A stretch of 37,103 nucleotides of DNA. It comes from SZUA-430 sp034440175 (GTDB lineage: Bacteria; Pseudomonadota; Alphaproteobacteria; Micropepsales; Micropepsaceae). The number at the start of each line of letters is the position of its first letter. Within the stretch, counting starts at the first letter, position 1. Below, in pieces: positions 10,061 through 18,268 of this stretch. Below the pieces are notes generated by a model. The model was given only the letters and a program-made list of their open reading frames with translations. It was not told the DNA's origin and made no database searches. Position numbers and translations under genes: made by a program. Location: positions 1 to 37,103 of the forward strand of contig JAWXBO010000100.1 of assembly GCA_034440175.1 (NCBI GenBank), written 5' to 3'.

Positions 10061-10912
10061 ATGGATTGGGGCGATATTCGGGTTTTTTTGGCGATCGTTC
10101 GAGGTGGGACGCTTGGGGCTGCAGCGCGCACTTTAGGTCAGACGCAGCCAACGATGGGGCGGCGGCTGAGAACGCTTGAAGGCGCAGTCGGACACAGTCT
10201 GTTTCAGCGGACCAGTGATGGTTTCGCCCTGACGGAGGAAGGTTCAGCCATGTTGGTACATGCTGAACGGATGGAGGAAGACGCGCTTGCCATCGAGCGG
10301 CAAGTGGCGGGTCATGGCCACCAGCTTGCTGGGGGCTTGCGCGTGACGTGCATCGATTGGTTTGGCGCGCATGTTCTGACACCGTTGCTTGCCGAGTTCG
10401 CGCGCCAGCATCCGCGTGTCACGGTTGAGTTATTGACTGATCAGCGCTTCCTCAGTCTTTCGCGGCGTGAGGCGGATGTGGCGTTTCGCTTTGGACCATT
10501 CGATGAGCCTGACGTGGTGTCACGAAAATTGCTGGAGCTTAGATATGGCACATACGTCCGCACTGGCGATGCACATCCCGCGGCTGGAGATGGCGCTGGT
10601 GCAAACTTGATGGCGTTAGATTCGGCTTTTTCTGGGACGCCGGACGACGGTTGGTTGCAGAAGGCGCTGCCGAACGCTCGCACTGTGTTTCGTAGCAACA
10701 GTCGAAATGTCCAAGCAAGAATGTGTGCTCAAGGCACAGGAGTTGCCGTGTTGCCCGTACTTCTGGGCAATGTAATCGCAGGGATCGAGCGCGTGAACCT
10801 TGGTGATGAACCGCCGAGCCGTGATATGTGGATTGGCTATCACCGTGATTTGCAGCGATTGGCCCGCCTTCGAGCGCTGATTGATTTAGTGGTGGAAAAG
10901 TTTGCGGGGTGA
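10061..10912 (+). CDS. LysR-family transcriptional regulator
   Basis: A 283-residue LysR-type regulator. Residues 1-60 form the winged helix-turn-helix (MDWGDIRVFLAIVRGGTL, then AAARTLGQTQPTMGRRLRTLE and LFQRTSDGFALTEEG). The rest is the periplasmic-binding-like effector domain, including RVTCIDWFGAHVLTPLL and the SLSRREADVAFRFG strand. I choose ATG 10061, which gives the usual MDW start of this subfamily; ATG 10058 is directly before it, and ATG 10028 would put the third palindrome inside the gene. The gene is divergent from the CPBP protease, the common arrangement of a LysR regulator and its target. The effector is unknown. Confidence 0.9.
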   Translation: MDWGDIRVFLAIVRGGTLGAAARTLGQTQPTMGRRLRTLEGAVGHSLFQRTSDGFALTEEGSAMLVHAERMEEDALAIERQVAGHGHQLAGGLRVTCIDWFGAHVLTPLLAEFARQHPRVTVELLTDQRFLSLSRREADVAFRFGPFDEPDVVSRKLLELRYGTYVRTGDAHPAAGDGAGANLMALDSAFSGTPDDGWLQKALPNARTVFRSNSRNVQARMCAQGTGVAVLPVLLGNVIAGIERVNLGDEPPSRDMWIGYHRDLQRLARLRALIDLVVEKFAG

Positions 10913-10987
10913 AGCGTCTGTTTTTGTGTACGCGAACAGCTTTGATGCTTAAGGTAATTGGCAGCTTTGAATCTTGGTGAGTGGGAT

Positions 10988-11845
10988 ATGGCGCATATTC
11001 AGGTTCTTGAGGGTTTGAGTATTCCTGGTTCTCCCGAGCGCGAGAACGATGATGCAATGGGCGCAACGGCAACGATTGCATTCGTGCTTGATGGGGTGAC
11101 GAGCCTGGTTGAGACACCCTTGATGCCTGGGCGCAGCGATGCGGCTTGGGTAGCGCATACGGCGCGCGATTTGCTTTTGCAGCATGGACCCAAGGCCGCA
11201 ATTGATTTGCGCGGTGTGCTTCGGGATGTCGCGAGCGAGATCACGAGGCAATTTGAGGCTATGCGATTTCGGCCGCCAGCGGCAAGGTACGAATTGCCGT
11301 GGACGACGATCAGCATGATCGGTGTCGAGCCGGGCCGGATGCACATTGCCTATGTGGGGGATAGCCAAATTCTTGTCGAAACCGCGGACGATGTCATTCA
11401 CAACTTCGGGATCAGTCCTTCGCGCAGTGCGTTTGAAACCGGGCTTGCGGCCAAGATGATCGCGGCGCGTAAGGGCATTGGCGTGGAGGCGCAGCGCCAG
11501 ACAGTGTTGGCGCACTTGCAGCGGGCTCGCGATATCGTCAATACCCCACAAGGGTATTGGCTGCTGGGTGCGGATGCGGCGGTTGGCGAGCATGTGAAGG
11601 TGGCGACGCTTGAGCTTTCCGGTCCGGCGACGGTGTTGCTGGCGACGGATGGGTTTTATGCACTCAAGGAAGATTATGGGCGCTATGGTGACCGCGAGTT
11701 GATTGCGACGGCGCAAACGGTCGGCCTGAAGATTTTGGCGCGCGAGCTTCGCCATATCGAAGACGAAGATCCCGAAGGCGCGCGTTATCCGCGAATGAAA
11801 AAAAGCGACGACGCGACGGCGCTGCTGCTGCGGGTCGAGGTTTAG
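10988..11845 (+). CDS. PP2C-like serine/threonine phosphatase
   Basis: A 285-residue soluble protein with scattered PP2C (PPM) motifs: an early acidic stretch ENDDA (residues 20-23), FVLDGVTSL with the metal-binding DG at 35-36, MHIAYVGDSQILV, LLATDGFYAL, and a terminal SDDATALLLRV. These match PPM motifs for the dinuclear metal centre, although the spacing is looser than in well-studied PP2C enzymes. The start at ATG 10988 follows a GAGTGGG ribosome-binding site and begins MAHIQVLEG. No partner kinase lies in the window. The stop TAG shares the four bases TTAG with the stop of the convergent gene. Family assignment is fairly secure; the substrate is unknown. Confidence 0.72.
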   Translation: MAHIQVLEGLSIPGSPERENDDAMGATATIAFVLDGVTSLVETPLMPGRSDAAWVAHTARDLLLQHGPKAAIDLRGVLRDVASEITRQFEAMRFRPPAARYELPWTTISMIGVEPGRMHIAYVGDSQILVETADDVIHNFGISPSRSAFETGLAAKMIAARKGIGVEAQRQTVLAHLQRARDIVNTPQGYWLLGADAAVGEHVKVATLELSGPATVLLATDGFYALKEDYGRYGDRELIATAQTVGLKILARELRHIEDEDPEGARYPRMKKSDDATALLLRVEV

Positions 11846-12402
11846 CGGCCTTTGAGTTTCTTCAGCGAGCCCTTGACGGTGCGCACGAATTTGCCGTCGG
11901 TGACGTTGGAGAATTCCAGCCGCATGCTGTTGCCAGCCACTTGGCGGCGATAGGTTTGGAATTCGGGTTTGCCGTCGGCGTTGATGGTGAAGCTTGAAAT
12001 GATGAAGCCGCTGCCATCGAGCCTGGCCCAATAGAGGATGCCGCCGCTGTAAGGATCGACATCGGCTTTGGCTTTCCAGGTGTTGGGTTTGAGCGCAGGT
12101 ACGAATTCGACGGTGGTCGATTTCATGACCTCCAGGGGCACGTCCGGGTTGCCTTTCTGGCGTTGCAAGGTCGACCAGCTGAGAATGAAGCCGCCGAGGT
12201 CCGACTTGTTGATGGCAAGGGCAATGTCGCGTTTGGAGGTCGGGAAGTCTTCGTCGGTTTCGCTCATCGCGGTGGCCGTGCCCTGCCAATCGCCATAGTA
12301 GATGTCGAGCGTCGGTGGCGCGGGCGCTTTTGCCGGGGCTGCGATCGCAGGGGCGAGTGCTGCGAGTGCAAGGCTTAAAGCGATGACTATACGGTTGAGC
12401 AT
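11842..12402 (-). CDS. Exported protein of unknown function
   Basis: A 186-residue protein with a clear Sec signal peptide: LNRIVIALSLALAALAPA then AIAA at the cleavage site, followed by an alanine/proline linker. The mature part is rich in alternating strands (YYGDWQGTATAM, GGFILSWSTLQR, GGILYWARLDGSGFIISS), which suggests a small beta-barrel or lipocalin-like fold. I do not recognise a family. The start at ATG 12402 is chosen because it begins the signal peptide; the frame extends upstream to 12465 without support. It lies 59 bases downstream of hemF on the same strand and is probably read from the same transcript or its own weak promoter. Confidence 0.7.
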   Translation of the reverse strand: MLNRIVIALSLALAALAPAIAAPAKAPAPPTLDIYYGDWQGTATAMSETDEDFPTSKRDIALAINKSDLGGFILSWSTLQRQKGNPDVPLEVMKSTTVEFVPALKPNTWKAKADVDPYSGGILYWARLDGSGFIISSFTINADGKPEFQTYRRQVAGNSMRLEFSNVTDGKFVRTVKGSLKKLKGR

Positions 12403-12461
12403 TGTGGCACTCCTGCGCACGGTGAATCTGGGACTAGCGATAGCTTTGGTTTCGGGCGGCT

Positions 12462-13334
12462 TCAAGGCCAGCGTACTTCGGGCGGCAATGACATCAAGAT
12501 GGCTTCAACGTTTCCGCCAGTTTTGAGGCCGAACTGGGTGCCGCGATCATAGAGCAGGTTGAACTCGACATAGCGGCCACGGCGGATGAGTTGATGTTCG
12601 CGGTCGTCTTTCGTCCACGGGCGGTTCATGTGGCGGCGGACTAGCTTGGGATAGATGTCAAGAAATCCCAGGCCGACATCGCAGGTAAACGCGTAGTCGG
12701 CTTCCCAGTCGCCGCTGTCCAGGTTGTCGAAGAAAATGCCCCCGGCGCCGCGCGGTTCGTTGCGGTGCTGGAGATAGAAGTACTCGTCGCACCAGGACTT
12801 GAAGTCCCGGTAATAGTTCGGGGCGTGGCGATCACAGACTGTGCGCAGGGCGGAGTGAAAGTCGCCCGTGTCCTGGTCGTTGGGGAACATCGGTGTCAGG
12901 TCGGCGCCGCCACCGAACCAGGCTTTCGTTGTCACGATGTGGCGCGTGTTCATGTGCACGGCGGGCACGTGCGGGTTTTGCATGTGGGCGACCAGAGAAA
13001 TGCCTGCCGCCCAAAAATGCGGGTTGTCCGCTGCGCCAGGGATTGTTTGGGCAAGCTCTTTGGAGAAAATGCCGTGGACGGTTGAGATGTTGACGCCGAC
13101 TTTTTCAAAGACGCGGCCGCGCATGATGGACATAACACCGCCGCCCGATTCGGTGCCGGGTGACGAGGCTCGTGACCAGGATTTGCGCTCGAAGCGTCCG
13201 GCGGGGCGGTCGGCAAACTGGCCTGTCAATTCACATTCGATGGCCTCAAAGGTAGTGCAGATCTGATTGCGCAAGTCTTCGAACCACGCTGCTGCACGGT
13301 TTTTGGGGTCATGGGTAAGGTTTGGGGTTGTCAC
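12462..13334 (-). CDS. hemF: Oxygen-dependent coproporphyrinogen III oxidase
   Basis: A 290-residue HemF. It has SGGGVMSIMRGRVFEKVGVN, HMNTRHIVTTKAWFGGGADL, HRNEPRGAGGIFFDNLD and the C-terminal GRYVEFNLLYDRGTQFGLKT signature. The enzyme converts coproporphyrinogen III to protoporphyrinogen IX with O2 in the cytosol, a late haem step that supplies cytochromes such as the bc1 complex encoded nearby. The start is GTG 13334, preceded by AAGGA six bases upstream; the frame continues to 13403 but only through the trmL tail and the tandem repeat. The gene lies 10 bases after trmL. Before the 20-bp duplication in trmL, the trmL stop would have overlapped this GTG as GTGA. Confidence 0.93.
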   Translation of the reverse strand: MTTPNLTHDPKNRAAAWFEDLRNQICTTFEAIECELTGQFADRPAGRFERKSWSRASSPGTESGGGVMSIMRGRVFEKVGVNISTVHGIFSKELAQTIPGAADNPHFWAAGISLVAHMQNPHVPAVHMNTRHIVTTKAWFGGGADLTPMFPNDQDTGDFHSALRTVCDRHAPNYYRDFKSWCDEYFYLQHRNEPRGAGGIFFDNLDSGDWEADYAFTCDVGLGFLDIYPKLVRRHMNRPWTKDDREHQLIRRGRYVEFNLLYDRGTQFGLKTGGNVEAILMSLPPEVRWP

Positions 13335-13344
13335 GATTTGTCCT

Positions 13345-13815
13345 TCAAGGGGGGCATGGATTTGGCAAGGGGGGCATGGATTTGGTCTGGCGCAGCGCTT
13401 CACCGAGGATCATACCGCAGGCAACGGCGACGTTCAGGGATCGCATCGTGCTTGCCATCGGAATTGCGACGCGCGCGTCGCTGGCGTTCACGATTTCATC
13501 GGGCACGCCGGCACTCTCGCGGCCAAAAATCAAAACATCGTCCGCTGCATACACAAATTCGCTGTACGGCAGGCTTGCCTTTGTCGAGGCGAGAATGAGC
13601 CTTGCGGGTACGCTGAGGCGAAAGGCGTGCCATGAGCTGTGGCGCGTGACGCTGGCTTTGGCGATGTAGTCCAGGCCGGCGCGCTTGAGGGCTGCATCTC
13701 CAAAAGGAAATCCACAAGGTTCGATAATGTCGACTGCAACATTCATACACGCACCAAGCCGTATGATGGTACCGGTGTTGGCCGCAATATCAGGCTGATA
13801 CAAAGCGATGCGCAT
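13345..13815 (-). CDS. trmL: tRNA (cytidine/uridine-2'-O-)-methyltransferase TrmL
   Basis: A 156-residue SPOUT methyltransferase. It begins MRIALYQPDIAANTGTIIRL (the N-terminal NTG motif), then has VLIFGRESAGVPDEI and IPMASTMRSLNVAVACGMI, the trefoil-knot SAM-binding loops. TrmL methylates the 2'-O of the wobble base of tRNA-Leu. The last residues after LRQTKS are encoded by a 20-bp tandem duplication. Its second copy is read in another frame and supplies a new stop, so the tail PPLPNPCPP is probably recent and not functional. The gene precedes hemF in the same direction and is divergent from petA. Confidence 0.93.
   Translation of the reverse strand: MRIALYQPDIAANTGTIIRLGACMNVAVDIIEPCGFPFGDAALKRAGLDYIAKASVTRHSSWHAFRLSVPARLILASTKASLPYSEFVYAADDVLIFGRESAGVPDEIVNASDARVAIPMASTMRSLNVAVACGMILGEALRQTKSMPPLPNPCPP
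13346..13385. repeat. Perfect 20-bp tandem duplication in the 3' end of trmL
   Basis: Two identical 20-base units, CAAGG-GGGGCATGGA-TTTGG, lie at 13346-13365 and 13366-13385. Because 20 is not a multiple of three, the second unit is read in a different frame of trmL and ends in TGA at 13345. With one unit only, trmL would read through to a TGA that overlaps the hemF GTG start as GTGA. Confidence 0.95.
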
Positions 13816-14041
13816 TGAGCATGATCAATCCCATGGGGAGTTGAATGTGAAGTGTGCATCATTGTCCGCACCTCCCGGCTTTGCGCCATTTATGCGGCAT
13901 CGTGACGCAAGACCGCTAGGGATCGACTCTCTATTTTCCAGCCGAATTCAAGACCTTGACTGGGTGCACCGCGATTCGCAGTCGCGTTAACCCGCAGCAC
14001 CATATCTTCATCGTTTTCCCGCCCAAAGGGGGACTTCATAC

Positions 14042-14602
14042 TTGGCGCATTCAGCGGACACCGCTCACGTTACGCGGCGTGATTTTCTATTGGTGGCTTC
14101 CTCGACGGCTGCTGCAGTTGGTGGGGCCCTCGCTTTGTGGCCGTTCATTGATCAGATGAATCCGGCTGCCGATACGTTGGCCCTAAAAGAAGTCGAGTTT
14201 GATCTGGCGCCGATCGTGGCCGGGCAAATCGTGACCATCGAATGGCAAAAGAAACCGGTGTTCATCCGGCGGCGCACGCCGGAAGAAGTCGCTTCCGCCG
14301 AAGGTGCGGCGCTGGCAGATATGAAAGATCCGCAAGCCGACAAAGATCGTGTGCAAAAGGCGGAATGGTTGATCCTGGTTGCGACTTGCACGCATCTGGG
14401 ATGCATCCCCAGCAATCTGTTCAAAGGCGAATTCGGCGGCTGGCTGTGTCCGTGCCACGGCTCGCATTACGATACGTCGGGGCGCATTCGCAAAGGTCCT
14501 GCGCCCAAGAATCTTGAAGTGCCTCCCTATCAGTTCCTCTCAGACACCAAGGTCTTGATAGGCGCAGCACCGAAACCCACAGCTCCTGCTGAACACGGGT
14601 AA
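14042..14602 (+). CDS. petA: Ubiquinol-cytochrome c reductase iron-sulfur (Rieske) subunit
   Basis: A 186-residue Rieske protein of the cytochrome bc1 complex. A twin-arginine signal anchor TRRDFLLVASSTAAA is followed by a hydrophobic helix that stays as the membrane anchor. The 2Fe-2S ligands are in CTHLGC (C116, H118; C121 for the disulfide) and CPCHGS (C136, H139; C138 for the disulfide). The start is a TTG at 14042, with AAGGGGGA eight bases upstream; no ATG in the frame would keep the twin-arginine signal. It leads the petABC operon, 11 bases before petB. The 226 bases upstream, shared with divergent trmL, carry no gene and must hold the promoter; a short inverted repeat CGCGA-N7-TCGCG at 13970-13986 is a possible site. 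Confidence 0.96.
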   Translation: MAHSADTAHVTRRDFLLVASSTAAAVGGALALWPFIDQMNPAADTLALKEVEFDLAPIVAGQIVTIEWQKKPVFIRRRTPEEVASAEGAALADMKDPQADKDRVQKAEWLILVATCTHLGCIPSNLFKGEFGGWLCPCHGSHYDTSGRIRKGPAPKNLEVPPYQFLSDTKVLIGAAPKPTAPAEHG

Positions 14603-14613
14603 ACAGCGACACC

Positions 14614-15906
14614 ATGGCTCACGGCACATACAGCTACCAACCCAAGAACGCGTTCACCAAATGGCTCGACTCCCGGTTGCCGATCCTTCGTCTGATGGAC
14701 GAAACGATGCTGCAGTTTCCGACGCCGAAGAACTTGAATTACTGGTATACGTTTGGCGGCATTTTGACGTTTATGCTGGTGTTGCAGATCCTCACTGGCG
14801 TCGTGCTGGCGATGCATTACGTGCCGCACGAGACCATGGCCTTCGACAGCGTCGAGCGCATTATGCGCGACGTGAATTATGGCTGGCTGATGCGCTATTT
14901 GCATTCAAATGGCGCATCCATGTTTTTCATTGCCGTTTATCTGCATATTTTCCGCGGACTCTATTACGGCTCGTACAAAGCGCCGCGTGAGGTGTTGTGG
15001 CTGCTTGGGATTGTCATCTATCTGCTGATGATGGCGACGGGCTTTCTTGGGTACACCTTGCCGTGGGGCCAGATGTCGTTCTGGGGTGCCACTGTCATTA
15101 CCAATTTCTTCAGTGCCATTCCATTCGTGGGCGAAGCGGTCACGCAATGGCTGTGGGGATCGTTTGCGGTCGATAACTCGACGCTGCAACGGTTCTTCAG
15201 TTTGCACTATCTGCTGCCGTTTGTGATTGCGGGCGTTGTGGTGCTGCATATCTGGGCGCTGCATGTGCCGGGAAACAACAACCCACTTGGCATCGACGTG
15301 AAAGGGGCGGCGGATACAGTTGCGTTTCATCCGTATTATACGACCAAGGATTTGTTCGCGCTCGTCGTGTTCGTCATGGTCATGTGTTATTTCGTGTTCT
15401 TCAATCCGAATTTCCTGGGGCACGCGGATAACTATATTCCGGCCAACCGGCTGGTGACGCCGCCGCACATTGTGCCTGAGTGGTATTATCTTCCGCTCTA
15501 CGCGGTCTTGCGCTCGGTGCCGGACAAATTGATCGGTGTGTTGTTGATGTTCGGTGCGATTTTGGTGTGGGCGTTCCTGCCGTGGCTCGACCGCAGCAAC
15601 GTGCGTTCGTACAAATTCAGGCCGGTGTCGCGGCAGTTGTTTTTCATTTTGCTGATTGTGACCTGGATTTTGGGCATGCTTGGCGCGCAGTCCGTGGACG
15701 GCGATTTCGAATTCTATTTCGGCCTGGTGCTTCCGATATCGAAGCTGTTTTTGTCCCAGATATGTACGATCTACTATTTTCTGCATTTCCTGGTGATCAC
15801 GCCGCTTGTGAGTATGAACGAAAAGGCGTTGCCGGTGCCCGAAAGCATCGCTACGGCTGTGCTTGCAAGAAATAGTCACGCGCCCAAAGCGCGAAGTGCG
15901 GGTTAG
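14614..15906 (+). CDS. petB: Cytochrome b subunit of the bc1 complex
   Basis: A 430-residue polytopic cytochrome b. Visible landmarks are QILTGVVLAMHYVPH in the first core helix, HSNGASMFFIAVYLHIFRGL with haem-ligand histidines, GYTLPWGQMSFWGATVITN, HYLLPFVIAGVVVLHIWALH with the second histidine pair, and the Qo-site PEWYYLPLYAVLRS, whose PEWY is diagnostic. It oxidises ubiquinol at the Qo site and reduces quinone at the Qi site in the cytoplasmic membrane. It lies between petA and petC with gaps of 11 and 12 bases, as in other alphaproteobacterial fbc/pet operons. Confidence 0.97.
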   Translation: MAHGTYSYQPKNAFTKWLDSRLPILRLMDETMLQFPTPKNLNYWYTFGGILTFMLVLQILTGVVLAMHYVPHETMAFDSVERIMRDVNYGWLMRYLHSNGASMFFIAVYLHIFRGLYYGSYKAPREVLWLLGIVIYLLMMATGFLGYTLPWGQMSFWGATVITNFFSAIPFVGEAVTQWLWGSFAVDNSTLQRFFSLHYLLPFVIAGVVVLHIWALHVPGNNNPLGIDVKGAADTVAFHPYYTTKDLFALVVFVMVMCYFVFFNPNFLGHADNYIPANRLVTPPHIVPEWYYLPLYAVLRSVPDKLIGVLLMFGAILVWAFLPWLDRSNVRSYKFRPVSRQLFFILLIVTWILGMLGAQSVDGDFEFYFGLVLPISKLFLSQICTIYYFLHFLVITPLVSMNEKALPVPESIATAVLARNSHAPKARSAG

Positions 15907-15918
15907 GGGAGCGCCACC

Positions 15919-16716
15919 ATGAAACTCAGAGCTCTTCTTTCGCTTGTCGTGGTGTTCGCTTTTGCCGGAGTGGCATTGGCAGAAGGCGATCAAACAACGC
16001 CCAAACACCCTGAGACGCAGACGTGGGAATGGGACGGCCCGTTCGGAACTTTTGACCGCCGCCAATTGCAGCGCGGCTATCAGGTCTACAAGGAAGTTTG
16101 CGCCTCCTGTCATTCCATGAACCTGGTTTCGTTTCGTAATTTGTCGCAACCGGGTGGACCGGAATTCAGCGATGCCCAAATGAAAGCACTTGCCGCTCTG
16201 GTTCAGGTCAGCGCGCTGGACGACAACGGTGAGCCCGTTCAACGCCCGGCCACGGCGGCGGACCGGTTTCCATCGCCATTTGCAAATGAGAAGGCGGCGC
16301 GGGCGGCAAACAACAATGCCTACCCGCCCGACCTCTCGGTCATCGCGAAAGCGCGCGCGCATGGGATTGAAGGGGAGGGTCCCGACTATCTTTATGCGCT
16401 GATCACGGGTTATTCGGAGGCTCCCGCCGGTTTCCAGTTGCTGCCGGGTCTCAACTATAATCCGTATTTTGCCGGTCATCAGATTGCGATGCCGCCGCCG
16501 CTATCGTCGGATGGTCAGGTGACATGGGCGGATGGCAACCCACCGGCGACGAAGTCGCAAATGGCAAAGGATGTTGTGGCCTTTATGACGTGGGCCGCCG
16601 ATCCCAAGATGGAAGAGCGCAAGTCACTGGGCGTCAAGGTCATGATCTTCCTGGCGCTGCTTTCGATCATGCTGTTCTTTGCCTACAAGCGCGTCTGGCG
16701 CGACGTCGCGCATTGA
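15919..16716 (+). CDS. petC: Cytochrome c1 subunit of the bc1 complex
   Basis: A 265-residue cytochrome c1. It has a Sec signal peptide (LRALLSLVVVFAFAGVALA), a single haem-binding CASCH (C61, C64, H65) and a probable axial methionine M191 in AMPPPLS. A C-terminal anchor helix (about 239-258) ends in AYKRVWRDVAH. Haem is attached in the periplasm; the protein passes electrons from the Rieske centre to soluble or membrane cytochrome c. It is the last gene of petABC, and a strong intrinsic terminator lies 30 bases downstream. Confidence 0.96.
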   Translation: MKLRALLSLVVVFAFAGVALAEGDQTTPKHPETQTWEWDGPFGTFDRRQLQRGYQVYKEVCASCHSMNLVSFRNLSQPGGPEFSDAQMKALAALVQVSALDDNGEPVQRPATAADRFPSPFANEKAARAANNNAYPPDLSVIAKARAHGIEGEGPDYLYALITGYSEAPAGFQLLPGLNYNPYFAGHQIAMPPPLSSDGQVTWADGNPPATKSQMAKDVVAFMTWAADPKMEERKSLGVKVMIFLALLSIMLFFAYKRVWRDVAH

Positions 16717-16745
16717 ATCTGCTGGAAAGGCAGCTCAAATCGAAC

Positions 16746-16774
16746 AGGCCGGTCGAGTTTGACCGGCCTTTTTT
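16746..16774 (+). terminator. Intrinsic terminator of petABC
   Basis: A perfect 9-bp stem AGGCCGGTC / GACCGGCCT with a 6-base loop GAGTTT is followed by a run of six T. It lies 30 bases after the petC stop and separates petABC from mtnP. Confidence 0.93.
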
Positions 16775-16849
16775 CTGAATTTCATTGCGAGACGCCGGGT
16801 AGATGTTAAAACCCCGGCAATTCAATCCTTGTTATCAGGCGGGCTTGCG

Positions 16850-17728
16850 ATGACGAGTACGGTGCTTGGTGTAATTGGCGGCAGCGGCGTTTACGGCGTT
16901 GATGGGCTTGAGAATGCGCGCTGGGAGCGGGTGCGCTCGCCCTGGGGCGAGGCCTCGGACGAATTGCTGTTCGGGCAACTGTCGGGCGTCGACATGGTGT
17001 TCTTACCGCGTCACGGTCGCGGACATGTGCATTCGCCGAGCGCCATCAACTACCGGGCCAATATCGATGTGTTGAAGCGCGCGGGCGTGACCGATGTGAT
17101 TTCGGTGTCGGCGTGCGGGTCGTTCAAGGAGGAGCTAGCACCGGGAACGTTTGTCATCGCCGACCAATTTATCGACCGGACATTTGCCCGAGAGAAGTCT
17201 TTTTTTGGAACCGGTTTTGTGGCCCACGTTTCCCTGGCGCATCCGGTTTGCCCCAAGCTCGTTGGTGCGCTGGCGGCGTCGGCGCAAGAGGCCCAGATCA
17301 AACACGTTGTTGGCGGCACATATCTGGCCATGGAAGGGCCGCAGTTTTCGACATTTGCCGAATCCAATCTTTATCGCTCGTGGGGTTGCAGCGTCATCGG
17401 GATGACGGCGATGCCGGAAGCCAAGCTGGCGCGCGAAGCGGAACTGCCTTATGCAATCGTGGCGATGGTGACGGATTACGATTGCTGGCATCCGGGTCAC
17501 GACCATGTGACGGTTGACCAGGTTATTCGGATATTGAATGACAATGCCGAGCGGGCTCGAGCCTTGTTGAAGCGCGTTGCGCCCAAGCTCGGTCCCAAGC
17601 GCTTGCCCTCGCCATTGAACATCGAACACACGCTCGATACGGCATTGATCACGGCGCCGGAGAAGCGCGATCCGGTTTTATTTGCGAAACTCGATGCGGT
17701 CGCGGGCCGCGTTTTGAAGAAAGTCTGA
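16850..17728 (+). CDS. mtnP: S-methyl-5'-thioadenosine phosphorylase
   Basis: A 292-residue protein of the PNP/MTAP family. It has VIGGSGVYGVDGLE for phosphate binding, LPRHGRGHVHSPSAINYRAN, GTYLAMEGPQFSTFAES, GCSVIGMTAMPEAKLA and MVTDYDCWH, whose DYD pair contacts the adenine base. It cleaves methylthioadenosine, left over from polyamine and homoserine-lactone synthesis, into adenine and 5-methylthioribose-1-phosphate. The ATG at 16850 is preferred over an in-frame TTG at 16829. Apt and MtnA follow directly, so both products of the reaction are handled by the next two genes. An imperfect GCCGGG...CCCGGC hairpin lies in the short leader at about 16793-16820. Confidence 0.94.
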   Translation: MTSTVLGVIGGSGVYGVDGLENARWERVRSPWGEASDELLFGQLSGVDMVFLPRHGRGHVHSPSAINYRANIDVLKRAGVTDVISVSACGSFKEELAPGTFVIADQFIDRTFAREKSFFGTGFVAHVSLAHPVCPKLVGALAASAQEAQIKHVVGGTYLAMEGPQFSTFAESNLYRSWGCSVIGMTAMPEAKLAREAELPYAIVAMVTDYDCWHPGHDHVTVDQVIRILNDNAERARALLKRVAPKLGPKRLPSPLNIEHTLDTALITAPEKRDPVLFAKLDAVAGRVLKKV

Positions 17729-17734
17729 CAACCC

Positions 17735-18262
17735 ATGGATTTCAAATCAATCATCCGCACCGTCCCCGACTACCCCAAGCCCGGGATCATGTTTCGTGAC
17801 GTGACGACCTTGTTCGGCAATGCGCGGGCATTTCGTACGACTGTCGATCTGCTGGTGCAGCCTTATGCTGGGACCCGAATTGACAAGGTTGTCGGTATTG
17901 AGGCGCGCGGGTTCATTTTGGCGGGAGCGGTTGCGCATCAATTGTCGGTCGGTTTTGTGCCGGTGCGCAAAAAGGGGAAACTGCCCTGGCGCACCATCAG
18001 CCAGACCTATGAGCTTGAATACGGGACAGATACGATTGAGATTCACGAGGATTCCATCGGCAAGGGCGAAACCGTGCTGCTGGTCGATGATCTGATCGCA
18101 ACAGGTGGAACGGCTGAGGCCGCGATCAAGTTAATCGAGAAAGCCGGTGGCAAGGTCGTGGGCTGCAGTTTCATTATTGATCTGCCTGAACTGAAGGGCC
18201 GGCGGCGGCTTGAGAAAATGGGCATGAAGGTGCTCTCGCTTGTCGAGTTCGAGGGGCATTAG
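17735..18262 (+). CDS. apt: Adenine phosphoribosyltransferase
   Basis: A 175-residue type I phosphoribosyltransferase. It begins DFKSIIRTVPDYPKPGIMFR, the adenine-specific N-terminus, and has GIEARGFILAGAVAHQL, VRKKGKLPW and the PRPP-binding loop VLLVDDLIATGGTAEAA. It salvages adenine to AMP using PRPP. It lies 6 bases after mtnP, which releases adenine from methylthioadenosine, and 6 bases before mtnA, so it removes the base product of the pathway. Length and motifs are complete. Confidence 0.96.
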   Translation: MDFKSIIRTVPDYPKPGIMFRDVTTLFGNARAFRTTVDLLVQPYAGTRIDKVVGIEARGFILAGAVAHQLSVGFVPVRKKGKLPWRTISQTYELEYGTDTIEIHEDSIGKGETVLLVDDLIATGGTAEAAIKLIEKAGGKVVGCSFIIDLPELKGRRRLEKMGMKVLSLVEFEGH

Positions 18263-18268
18263 TTTGCC

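Noticed and set aside
10949..12289. 446-codon minus-strand frame opposite the PP2C-like gene
   Set aside because: Low-complexity Arg/His/Gln product that spans two genes; codon bias of the opposite strand explains the lack of stops.
14905..16479. 524-codon open frame on the minus strand opposite petB and petC
   Set aside because: It is a shadow of two certain genes, its product is rich in His, Arg and Gln with no domain, and it has no ribosome site.
16775..16849. Possible SAM or SAH riboswitch before mtnP
   Set aside because: Only about 75 bases with one imperfect GCCGGG/CCCGGC hairpin; no recognised riboswitch core.
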